This document shows positions 18,383 to 25,250 of a DNA stretch of 54,318 nt, piece after piece (within the stretch, counting starts at the first letter, position 1; the number at the start of each line of letters is the position of its first letter). Location of the stretch: assembly GCA_009926065.1 (NCBI GenBank), contig RFPP01000012.1, positions 1 through 54,318 on the forward strand. Direction: 5' to 3'. The notes under the pieces are model-generated. The model was not told the origin of the DNA, ran no database searches, and saw nothing but the letters and a program-made list of their open reading frames with translations. Source of the stretch: Flavobacteriaceae bacterium. GTDB taxonomy: Bacteria > Bacteroidota > Bacteroidia > Flavobacteriales > Flavobacteriaceae. A program made the position numbers and the translations under genes.

Positions 18383-18416
18383 AAACCCTCAATTTAACTG
18401 AATAAATTGAGGGTTT
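18383..18416 (-). terminator. Terminator after pnp
   Basis: Perfect 14-bp stem, AAACCCTCAATTTA (18383-18396) with TAAATTGAGGGTTT (18403-18416), loop 6 nt, 26 bases after the pnp stop. The T run on the minus strand is short, so efficiency is uncertain. Confidence 0.7.
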
Positions 18417-18442
18417 ACTTCGCAAATTAATTTGCTAATATA

Positions 18443-20569
18443 TTAAGATTCTCTAGGAGGTCTTGGTAATAAAGCTTTTCTAGAAACTTTTTCTTTCTTG
18501 GTTTTAGGATCAATTCCTAAGTATTTAACTTGGAAAACATCGCCCATATTTACCACATCAGAAACATTTTCAGTACGTTCCCAAGCCAATTCAGATACAT
18601 GAAGTAATACTTCATTTCCTGGCGCTGAGGTATATTCTACAACTGCACCAAAATCAAGCATTTTAATTACTTTCACTTCGTATGCTTCGTTCATTTGAGG
18701 TTTGAAAGTGATAGAATCAATTTTAGCTAATACTGCAGCTATTCCAGCAGGATCAGTACCTAAAATTTCGATAACACCTTCTTCATTAACCTCATTAATT
18801 ACGATGGTAGTTCCAGTAGCTTTTTGTAATTCTTGAATTACTTTTCCACCAGGTCCAATCAATGCACCAATAAAGTTACCAGGAATTGTTCTTGTAATAA
18901 TTTTAGGAGCATGGTCTTTAACATCCTCTTTTGGAGCTGGTAAAGTTGCTGTTAAAATATCAAGTATATGTAAACGTCCATCACGAGCTTGGGCTAATGC
19001 TTGCTCCATGATTTCATATTTCAATCCGTCAATTTTTATGTCCATTTGACAAGCTGTAATTCCTTTTGAAGTTCCTGTAACTTTGAAATCCATATCTCCT
19101 AGGTGATCTTCATCACCTAAAATATCAGATAATACTGCAAAACGTTCACCGTCAGTAATTAATCCCATTGCTATTCCAGATACAGGACGTATCATTTGAA
19201 TTCCGGCATCCATTAATGATAATGTTCCCGCGCAAACTGTAGCCATTGAGGACGAACCATTCGATTCTAATACTTCAGAAACCACACGGATCGTATAAGG
19301 ACAATCTGCAGGTATCATATTTTTTAATGCTCTTTGCGCCAAGTTTCCGTGTCCAACTTCTCTTCTTGAAGTTCCTCTTAATGGTCGCGCTTCACCTGTT
19401 GAGAATGGTGGGAAATTATAGTGTAAATAGAATTTTTCTTCTCCTTGTTCAGATGGAGAATCGATTTGGTTTGCTTCTCTTGAAGTTCCTAAAGTAGCTG
19501 TAGCTAATGCTTGAGTTTCTCCACGAGTAAACAATGCCGATCCGTGAACCGATGGTAAATAATCAACTTCACACCAAATTGGTCTGATTTCAGTTGTTTT
19601 TCTACCGTCTAAACGCGTTCCTAAATCTAAAGTTACATTACGTACCGCTTCTTTATTTACTTTGTAAAAATATTTAGAAACTAAATCGCCATTTTCTGCT
19701 AATTCTTCTTCAGTGAACAACGCTTTTACTTCTTCTTTTACTTCGTCAAATGCTGCTGAACGTTCGTGTTTTGCTGAACCTTTGCTTGCAATAGCATAGA
19801 TTTTATCGTATGCTGCAGCTTTAACTTTAGCATAAATAGTTTCATCAGATTTTTCTTGCTCGTAGGCACGAACTTCTTTTTTACCGAACGCTTTAGCTAA
19901 TCTTTCTTGAGCTGCAATTTGAACTTTAATATGTTCGTGAGCAAATTTAATCGCTTCCACCATTTCTTTTTCTGAAATTTCTTTCATTTCTCCTTCTACC
20001 ATTGCGATAGAATCAGTTGAAGCTCCAATCATCATATCGATATCAGACAATTCTAATTGAGCACGGGATGGGTTGATGATGAATTTACCATCAATTCTAC
20101 CAACTCTAACTTCAGAAATTAAGGTTTCAAATGGGATGTCAGATAATGCTAATGCAGCTGAAGCAGCTAATCCTGCTAACGCATCTGGCATTACATCGTC
20201 ATCATGTGACATTAATTGGATCATCACTTGCACTTCAGCATGATAGTCACTTGGGAAAAGCGGACGTAATACACGGTCAACTAATCTCATTGTAAGCACT
20301 TCGCTATCACTTGGACGCGCTTCTCTTTTGAAGAAACCTCCTGGAAAACGACCTGCTGCGGCAAATTTTTCACGATAATCAACCGTTAAAGGTAAAAAAT
20401 CAACACCTGGACTTGCTTTTTTTGCGGCTACCACTGTTCCTAAAATAACAGTTTTACCAATTCTAACTACTACAGAACCATCAGCTTGTTTTGCTAATCT
20501 TCCTGTCTCGATTGTGATGTTTCTTCCATCACCTAAATCGATACTTTCTACAAATAATTGTGGAATCAT
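18443..20569 (-). CDS. pnp: Polyribonucleotide nucleotidyltransferase (PNPase)
   Basis: Trimeric 3'-5' phosphorolytic exoribonuclease of the RNA degradosome, 708 residues, full length. The first RNase PH-like domain spans about 10-230 and contains [12 protein letters not shown]. An all-helical linker follows. The second, catalytic RNase PH domain (about 310-530) has [16 protein letters not shown] and [22 protein letters not shown] domain ([19 protein letters not shown]) and a C-terminal S1 domain follow. It lies downstream of rpsO on the same strand, the conserved rpsO-pnp order, with an imperfect terminator between them that could allow partial read-through. Confidence 0.97.
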   Translation of the reverse strand: MIPQLFVESIDLGDGRNITIETGRLAKQADGSVVVRIGKTVILGTVVAAKKASPGVDFLPLTVDYREKFAAAGRFPGGFFKREARPSDSEVLTMRLVDRVLRPLFPSDYHAEVQVMIQLMSHDDDVMPDALAGLAASAALALSDIPFETLISEVRVGRIDGKFIINPSRAQLELSDIDMMIGASTDSIAMVEGEMKEISEKEMVEAIKFAHEHIKVQIAAQERLAKAFGKKEVRAYEQEKSDETIYAKVKAAAYDKIYAIASKGSAKHERSAAFDEVKEEVKALFTEEELAENGDLVSKYFYKVNKEAVRNVTLDLGTRLDGRKTTEIRPIWCEVDYLPSVHGSALFTRGETQALATATLGTSREANQIDSPSEQGEEKFYLHYNFPPFSTGEARPLRGTSRREVGHGNLAQRALKNMIPADCPYTIRVVSEVLESNGSSSMATVCAGTLSLMDAGIQMIRPVSGIAMGLITDGERFAVLSDILGDEDHLGDMDFKVTGTSKGITACQMDIKIDGLKYEIMEQALAQARDGRLHILDILTATLPAPKEDVKDHAPKIITRTIPGNFIGALIGPGGKVIQELQKATGTTIVINEVNEEGVIEILGTDPAGIAAVLAKIDSITFKPQMNEAYEVKVIKMLDFGAVVEYTSAPGNEVLLHVSELAWERTENVSDVVNMGDVFQVKYLGIDPKTKKEKVSRKALLPRPPRES

Positions 20570-20700
20570 AAATTTTCCTTTTTTAATTTTACATTGGGTT
20601 TCTGCCTGTCGACAGAGTTGTTGTGTTGTTGTAGTTATTGCTAATAATCCAATGAAAAACCAAACTTTTTTATTGTATTTGCCAAGGGCTAAAAAAACGA

Positions 20701-20724
20701 AAAGAGGCGCGTGGGCACCTCTTT
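20701..20724 (-). terminator. Terminator/attenuator between rpsO and pnp
   Basis: AAAGAGGCGC (20701-20710) and GCACCTCTTT (20715-20724) form a 10-bp stem with one mismatch or wobble and a 4-nt loop. On the minus strand it runs into a T tract interrupted by CG. It may stop only some transcripts, leaving pnp partly dependent on rpsO. The rest of the 163-bp spacer holds a 10-bp palindrome, CTGTCGACAG, at 20606-20615 and a GTTGTTGT-type simple tract. Confidence 0.65.
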
Positions 20725-20732
20725 TTTATTGA

Positions 20733-20999
20733 TTATTTTCTAATATTCAATACTTTAATAATCTCACGATATCTATTTATATCTGTTTTCTTTAAGTAGT
20801 CTAATAAACTTCTTCTTTTACCAACTAATAATACTAATGAACGTTCAGTATTATAATCGTGACGATTTTTTTTCAGATGCTCTGTCAAATGACTAATTCT
20901 GTAAGTGAAAAGTGCTATCTGCGATTCTGCCTTACCAGTGTTAGTTTTATCTCCGTGTTTAGCGAAGATTTCTTCTTTAATCTCTTTAGTTAAATACAT
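20733..20999 (-). CDS. rpsO: 30S ribosomal protein S15
   Basis: Primary 16S rRNA-binding protein of 88 residues, usual length. Diagnostic stretches are TNTGKAESQIALFTYRISHL (20-39), HLKKNRHDYNTERSLVLLVG and RRSLLDYLKKTDINRYREII. In other bacteria S15 represses its own translation by binding its mRNA leader. Here the leader begins with a perfect hairpin (21030-21050) right after a strong promoter. It heads the rpsO-pnp unit. Confidence 0.97.
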   Translation of the reverse strand: MYLTKEIKEEIFAKHGDKTNTGKAESQIALFTYRISHLTEHLKKNRHDYNTERSLVLLVGKRRSLLDYLKKTDINRYREIIKVLNIRK

Positions 21000-21029
21000 T
21001 CCAATATTTGTTTAATGATTTTTATGTAT

Positions 21030-21050
21030 GTCTTATAGCTATTATAAGAC
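21030..21050 (-). promoter_or_regulatory. Hairpin at the 5' end of the rpsO transcript
   Basis: GTCTTATA and TATAAGAC form a perfect 8-bp stem with a 5-nt loop, starting four bases after the promoter -7 element. The mRNA therefore begins almost exactly with this hairpin, about 30 nt before the start codon. Possible roles are S15 autoregulation or 5'-end protection; not shown. Confidence 0.55.
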
Positions 21051-21054
21051 CGGG

Positions 21055-21084
21055 CAAAAGTACTACTTATTTTTTAATTACCAA
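21055..21084 (-). promoter_or_regulatory. Promoter of rpsO-pnp
   Basis: On the minus strand TTG (21084-21082), 19-nt gap, TACTTTTG (21062-21055): a full match to the Bacteroidota consensus. The predicted start of RNA is near 21049, giving a leader of about 50 nt. Confidence 0.75.
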
Positions 21085-21113
21085 ATAAAATTAGTTCCGT
21101 ATGTTATTTTTCA

Positions 21114-22172
21114 TTAATTAATAAAAGCATCTAGTGCTAATGATGGCTTTCCATTTGATTGCCAACAATTTAATTGATAGCCACTCCAAGTTTTTTCACC
21201 TTGAGGTTCCCAATAAATAACTCCAAGTCCTTTTTGATTTGGCACATTTCTCACCGCATTAATTGTAGCCGTAATCATGTCTTTTGTATTTTGAACTAAG
21301 GTAAAATCTCCACCAACTTCTACTACCATAACTTCTTTATTGTATCGAGTTACCATGTCATTCAAATTGTTTTGTAGATCGGCAATGGTCATTGTATAAT
21401 TGCTGTTTAACCAATAAGGATAGTAAGAAAGTCCAATTACATCGTATTTTACATTGTTATTTCTGGCATTGTCAAAGAACCATCTAAATCTTGAATTATT
21501 ATTGCCTTGGTCTATATGAATTACAACTTTTATTTTAGAATCAATGGCTTTTGTGGCATCAAAACCTTTATTTAAAAGTTGCGCAAGTTGACCAAAATTA
21601 GTTGAACTTCCTTCCGGCCAAAGCATTCCGCCTGGAATTTCATTACCTATTTGTACCCATTCCGGAGTTACACCTGCAGTTTTTAATGCGGTTAAAACTT
21701 CAAAAGTATGATTGTAAACGTCGCTTAATAAAGTGTTAAACGAATGCGAAGCCCAGGCTGCCGGCTTGTTTTGTTGCCCAGGATCCGCCCAAGAATCGCT
21801 ATAATGGAAATCAATCATCACTCGCATTCCCAAGTTTTTAGCTCTCACGGCCATCGTTACCGTTTCCTCTTTACTACAATGTCCGTTAATTCGGTCATTT
21901 GAAGGGTTTACAAAAACGCGTAATCGAATGGTATTCAATCCTCGATCTTTTAATAATTGCAAACAGTTTTTTTCAGTTCCATCTGCATCGTAAAATCGAT
22001 ATCCTGTTGCTTCCATTTGAGACAACCAGCTCACATCTGCCCCTTTGGCAAAACTATAAGTTGGTGCCGGTAATGAAGAGGACTCTGGGGTTTGAGTGCT
22101 ACTACAATTGGATAATAGTAGAATGGTAATTATTAAAATTAATATTAGATTTATGAATTTTAATTTTTTCAT
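21114..22172 (-). CDS. GH53 arabinogalactan endo-beta-1,4-galactanase, lipoprotein
   Basis: Glycoside hydrolase family 53 enzyme of 352 residues that should cleave beta-1,4-galactan, the side chain of pectin type I. A lipoprotein signal ends at Cys23 (LLLSNC). The catalytic domain begins at about 41 with FAKGADVSWL. The proton donor is Glu178 in WVQIGNEIPGGMLWPEG and the nucleophile is probably Glu285 in VMVVEVGGDF. Other GH53 blocks are LNTIRLRVFVNP, MIDFHYSDSWADPG and DVIGLSYYPYW. The gene starts six bases after galM, and the pair suggests use of galactose-rich plant polysaccharide. No SusC/SusD genes are nearby. Confidence 0.9.
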   Translation of the reverse strand: MKKLKFINLILILIITILLLSNCSSTQTPESSSLPAPTYSFAKGADVSWLSQMEATGYRFYDADGTEKNCLQLLKDRGLNTIRLRVFVNPSNDRINGHCSKEETVTMAVRAKNLGMRVMIDFHYSDSWADPGQQNKPAAWASHSFNTLLSDVYNHTFEVLTALKTAGVTPEWVQIGNEIPGGMLWPEGSSTNFGQLAQLLNKGFDATKAIDSKIKVVIHIDQGNNNSRFRWFFDNARNNNVKYDVIGLSYYPYWLNSNYTMTIADLQNNLNDMVTRYNKEVMVVEVGGDFTLVQNTKDMITATINAVRNVPNQKGLGVIYWEPQGEKTWSGYQLNCWQSNGKPSLALDAFIN

Positions 22173-22178
22173 AATTAA

Positions 22179-23213
22179 TTAAATTTCAAATTTATAAACT
22201 GTTTTTTGCAAATAGGTTTCATTTTTTTTCAATACAGAATTTGGGAAATGATTATGGTTTGGAGCATCGGGAAAATTTTGAGTCTCAAAACAAATCCCAC
22301 TGTTTGATTTATATTTTATATTTTCTTTACCCATTAATAGATCATCATTTTTACCACCTACATAAATATGAACCGAAGGTTGATCGGTGAAAACTATCAT
22401 TTTCAAATTATTTATTTCGCTGTAAAGTGAAGCTGCTATTTTATTTTTTTTGTTTAAAACAAATGAGGTGTCTATTTTTTCTGGACATTTTTTTGCATTT
22501 GAAAAATCATATGAAGTAGAATCTACTTTCAAAAGCAAGCCCGATGGAACATTCTCATTATCTGTTTCTAAAATTGTTTTGGAGTTGATGTATAAATCTT
22601 GATTTGAAATCGTTTCAGTATGTCCATCAAGATTAAAATAACTGTGATTGGTTAAATTGATAATTGTATCCTCTGAAGTTGTAGCGATATAATTTATACT
22701 TAATTCATTATTTTCAGATAAAGTGTATGTGAGTTCTAACTCTAAGTCACCTGGATAGCCACCTTCATTATTTGGACTGAAATAAGTCAATGTGATAGAT
22801 GGGTTTATGCCGTAAGTAAATTTTTTAACCTCCCAAATTCTTTGGCTGAAGCCAATATTTCCGCCGTGAAGTGAATGATTATTAAGGTTTTTTTCAAGTT
22901 GGTAAACCTTATTATTTAAACTAAATAAACCTTGTTTAATTCTGCCTGAATATCTTCCTACGGTTGCTCCATAATAGGGAGAACCACCGATTTCATAAGA
23001 TTTTATGTAATCTTCTAATGCGTCTAATCCTAATACTACGTCAATAATTTTACCTGTTTTTAAAGGTATTTTTAAGGAAGTAATGGTAGCGCCGTAATTG
23101 ATTATTTTAACCTCAATACCATTTTTATTTTTTAATTTATAGCTATAAACAGCATCACCTGTGGGTAATTTTCCATAAAATTTACTTTTTGAATCGTCAT
23201 TATAGCTAGTCAT
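22179..23213 (-). CDS. galM: Aldose 1-epimerase (mutarotase)
   Basis: Beta-sandwich mutarotase of 344 residues interconverting alpha and beta anomers of galactose or glucose, feeding the Leloir pathway. Motifs are INYGATITSLKIP near the start, GRYSGRI, NNHSLHGGNIGFSQRIWEV with an active-site histidine, and NLTNHSYFNLDGH with the second histidine. The base glutamate is probably in SGICFETQNFPDAPN. There is no signal peptide, so it acts in the cytoplasm. It lies 15 bases after the GAF/fRMsr gene and six before the galactanase, so all three may share a transcript. Confidence 0.92.
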   Translation of the reverse strand: MTSYNDDSKSKFYGKLPTGDAVYSYKLKNKNGIEVKIINYGATITSLKIPLKTGKIIDVVLGLDALEDYIKSYEIGGSPYYGATVGRYSGRIKQGLFSLNNKVYQLEKNLNNHSLHGGNIGFSQRIWEVKKFTYGINPSITLTYFSPNNEGGYPGDLELELTYTLSENNELSINYIATTSEDTIINLTNHSYFNLDGHTETISNQDLYINSKTILETDNENVPSGLLLKVDSTSYDFSNAKKCPEKIDTSFVLNKKNKIAASLYSEINNLKMIVFTDQPSVHIYVGGKNDDLLMGKENIKYKSNSGICFETQNFPDAPNHNHFPNSVLKKNETYLQKTVYKFEI

Positions 23214-23228
23214 TGAAAATACATTTTT

Positions 23229-23684
23229 CTAAAATAAAGTGGCAATTTGCTCATTTACGAACTCCAAAAATCGTTCGTCCTCTATAGTAAAAGGATCTAG
23301 GGTGTTTGAATCGATATCTATTTGACCTATATTTTGACCATTCACAAAAAGTGGAACTACAATTTCCGATTTTACAGTAAAACTACAGGCGATATAATTG
23401 TCTTGAGCAGCTACATCAGGAACTACAAAATTATTATTAGAAACTGCCACTTGACCGCAAATTCCTTTTCCAAATGGGATAACGGTATGATCAGTAGGAG
23501 CGCCAACATAAGGACCTAAATGTAAAGTTTGAGTTTCATGATTTGCAAAGTAAAACCCAACCCAATTGTAATGCGCAATGTTAGATTCTAAAAGTGAACA
23601 AATTTGTAATAACTTTTGATCACGAGAACTATTTTCAGCGTTTACAATTTCTTTAACTAGAGGTTTTAATTTGGTAAATGTCAT
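23229..23684 (-). CDS. GAF-domain protein, free methionine-(R)-sulfoxide reductase type
   Basis: A 151-residue single GAF domain similar to YebR/fRMsr, which reduces free methionine-R-sulfoxide. WVGFYF (41-46), FGKGICGQVA (71-80) and YIACSFTVKSEIVVPLF (97-113) are the family blocks. Two of the three cysteines used by E. coli fRMsr have counterparts, Cys76 and Cys100 (the latter the catalytic one); no cysteine lies between them. Activity with a two-cysteine relay is plausible but not certain. Its promoter is back to back with the xrtF promoter. Confidence 0.85.
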   Translation of the reverse strand: MTFTKLKPLVKEIVNAENSSRDQKLLQICSLLESNIAHYNWVGFYFANHETQTLHLGPYVGAPTDHTVIPFGKGICGQVAVSNNNFVVPDVAAQDNYIACSFTVKSEIVVPLFVNGQNIGQIDIDSNTLDPFTIEDERFLEFVNEQIATLF

Positions 23685-23698
23685 AATAATAATTTTTA

Positions 23699-23706
23699 CA
23701 AAAGTA
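23699..23706 (-). promoter_or_regulatory. Promoter -7 element for the fRMsr-galM-GH53 unit
   Basis: TACTTTTG on the minus strand, 15 bases before the start codon. It is divergent from the plus-strand promoter at 23712-23740, with 5 bp between the two elements. Confidence 0.55.
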
Positions 23707-23711
23707 TTTAA

Positions 23712-23740
23712 TTGAACTCGTCTTTTTTTATATAAATTTG
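23712..23740 (+). promoter_or_regulatory. Promoter of xrtF
   Basis: TTG (23712-23714), 18-nt gap, TAAATTTG (23733-23740): full consensus match. The xrtF start lies only 15 bases downstream, so the leader is very short. Confidence 0.7.
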
Positions 23741-23754
23741 TTAAAAATTATATT

Positions 23755-24309
23755 TTGAAGAATTATTGGATTCAATACAAGCCTTTTTTACTATTCTTAG
23801 TTAAATTTATATTTTCCTATTTGTTTTTAACCATTATATATCAATATTATTTAAATCAATTTGATATAAAAAATAATGAAGTTGATGGGTTTACCAAATT
23901 AGTTTCAACTCAAGTTGAACAATTACTATTGTTCTTCAACGGTGATGCTCATATCGAACTTCATCCATCGCAACCTTGTTACAAGTTTTTTTATAATGGT
24001 AAATATATTTCCAGAATTATTGAAGGTTGTAACGCTCTAAGTGTAATCATTTTATTTATCTCGTTTATAATTGCATTTTCAGGGAAATTTAAAAATACGA
24101 TTTACTTTATTATTTCTGGAAGTATAATTATTCATGTATTAAATATTACCAGAATTGCACTTTTAATGATTGCTTTTTATAATTTCCCCGAATCTAATTT
24201 TATTTTACATGATATTTTATTCCCACTTGTAATTTATGGGGCCGTATTTATTTTGTGGATTATTTGGGTTAACAAATTTTCATTTTATGCTAAAATACTT
24301 ACTAAATAA
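23755..24309 (+). CDS. xrtF: Exosortase family protein XrtF
   Basis: Polytopic membrane cysteine protease/transpeptidase of the exosortase-archaeosortase family, 184 residues, the short XrtF type of Flavobacteriaceae. The proposed catalytic residues are all present: Cys92 in IIEGCNALSV, Arg133 in NITRIALLMI and His152 in ILHDILFPLV. Membrane helices lie at about 11-30, 95-110, 114-142 and 155-172. The start is TTG at 23755; no ATG precedes the first helix. The family cuts C-terminal sorting signals, but the XrtF substrate is not known to me. It overlaps the next gene by 23 bases. Confidence 0.9.
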   Translation: MKNYWIQYKPFLLFLVKFIFSYLFLTIIYQYYLNQFDIKNNEVDGFTKLVSTQVEQLLLFFNGDAHIELHPSQPCYKFFYNGKYISRIIEGCNALSVIILFISFIIAFSGKFKNTIYFIISGSIIIHVLNITRIALLMIAFYNFPESNFILHDILFPLVIYGAVFILWIIWVNKFSFYAKILTK

Positions 24310-24730
24310 TAAATTTAGATTTTTTATTTTGGTCTCATTGGTGCTTTTTTTAGCATTAATTAGAATAGTTGAAGAATCTCTTTTCTACGACCCTTATTTG
24401 GACTTTTTTAAGTCCGATTTTACTAATTTTCCATTGCCAATTGTAAATAAAATGAAATTGTTTTTAAGTTTGCTTTTCCGGTATGCATTGAATACAATAG
24501 TTTCAATTGCATTTATTCAAATTGCATTCCAAGACATTAATTTTTCCAAGTTTGTTTCCACTTTATACTTATTTTTATTTTTTGTTTTAATAGTAGTTTT
24601 CTATTTTGTTTTAGCATTTTATGCCGAAGAAAACAAAATGACTTTATTTTATATACGCAGGTTTTTAATTCAACCACTATTTTTATTGTTATTCATCCCA
24701 GGATATTTAATTCAAAAAAGGTTAAATTAA
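24287..24730 (+). CDS. Exosortase F system-associated membrane protein
   Basis: A 147-residue protein with about four membrane helices (roughly 8-27, 55-77, 88-108 and 122-141). It is found next to XrtF in flavobacteria and named only for that neighbourhood. FRFFILVSLVLFLALIRIVE near the start and IRRFLIQPLFLLLFIPGYLI at the end are typical. The ATG at 24287 was chosen; an earlier in-frame start at 24236 would lie wholly within xrtF and add a sequence unlike the family. Its function is unknown; the overlap with xrtF implies coupled synthesis. Confidence 0.85.
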   Translation: MLKYLLNNKFRFFILVSLVLFLALIRIVEESLFYDPYLDFFKSDFTNFPLPIVNKMKLFLSLLFRYALNTIVSIAFIQIAFQDINFSKFVSTLYLFLFFVLIVVFYFVLAFYAEENKMTLFYIRRFLIQPLFLLLFIPGYLIQKRLN

Positions 24731-24768
24731 TTTTTTCTTAATTTTCATTTTCATTTTATAATATCATT

Positions 24769-24776
24769 TACCTTTG
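24769..24776 (+). promoter_or_regulatory. Promoter -7 element immediately before the HYC_CC_PP gene
   Basis: TACCTTTG ends five bases before the ATG at 24781. Initiation at the usual distance would fall at or next to the ATG, giving a leaderless or nearly leaderless mRNA. Confidence 0.5.
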
Positions 24777-24780
24777 CATT

Positions 24781-25182
24781 ATGAATTTTAGAAATCACAT
24801 ATGTATTTCACTAGCATTCTTATTGTTGGCCTCCAACATAGGGTTATCTTTTAATGTACATTATTGTGGCGATCAAATTGCTTCTATTTCTTTAAAAACA
24901 AGATCATTATCTTCAGATATTGAGAAAAACTGTTGTGCTGAAATAGAAAAAAAGTCAAATTGTTGCGACAATAAAGTATTGCATTTTCAAAAGAAATCGG
25001 AAGCTTCTTTATCACATTTATTTTTTCAAAATTCTTTTTTTCTAATGTATGTTAATGATTGGAATTCAAATATTATTACTACAATTTCCAATTTTAAGAT
25101 AAATTCTGTTTCAACTTATTTTTGTGATGCAAATCCTCCCCCTTACTTTAAGTTGTATTCCCAATATATATTCTACGCTTAA
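24781..25182 (+). CDS. HYC_CC_PP family exported protein
   Basis: A 133-residue exported protein with a signal peptide (helix at about 8-23). It is recognised by its motif string: HYC at 27-29, CC at 51-52 and 61-62, and PPP at 119-121. A further Cys115 and several His make it a plausible metal binder. No function is established for this family, which as far as I recall tends to sit beside outer-membrane receptors and metal-binding proteins. That is exactly the context here: a TonB-dependent receptor with its own CC pair and a secreted HMA protein follow on the same strand. Confidence 0.8.
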   Translation: MNFRNHICISLAFLLLASNIGLSFNVHYCGDQIASISLKTRSLSSDIEKNCCAEIEKKSNCCDNKVLHFQKKSEASLSHLFFQNSFFLMYVNDWNSNIITTISNFKINSVSTYFCDANPPPYFKLYSQYIFYA

Positions 25183-25250
25183 TTTTTATGTGATGAAATT
25201 AATCACTCTTGATGTGGTTAAAATTAATTTTAAACATAAAAATTATAAAA

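Noticed and set aside
20606..20615. Palindrome CTGTCGACAG between rpsO and pnp as a regulatory site
   Set aside because: Perfect but single and short. It may be a remnant of a dispersed palindromic repeat, but no second copy was seen in the window.
25209..25250. Earlier start of the TonB-dependent receptor
   Set aside because: The extra 14 residues precede an otherwise normal signal peptide starting at 25251.
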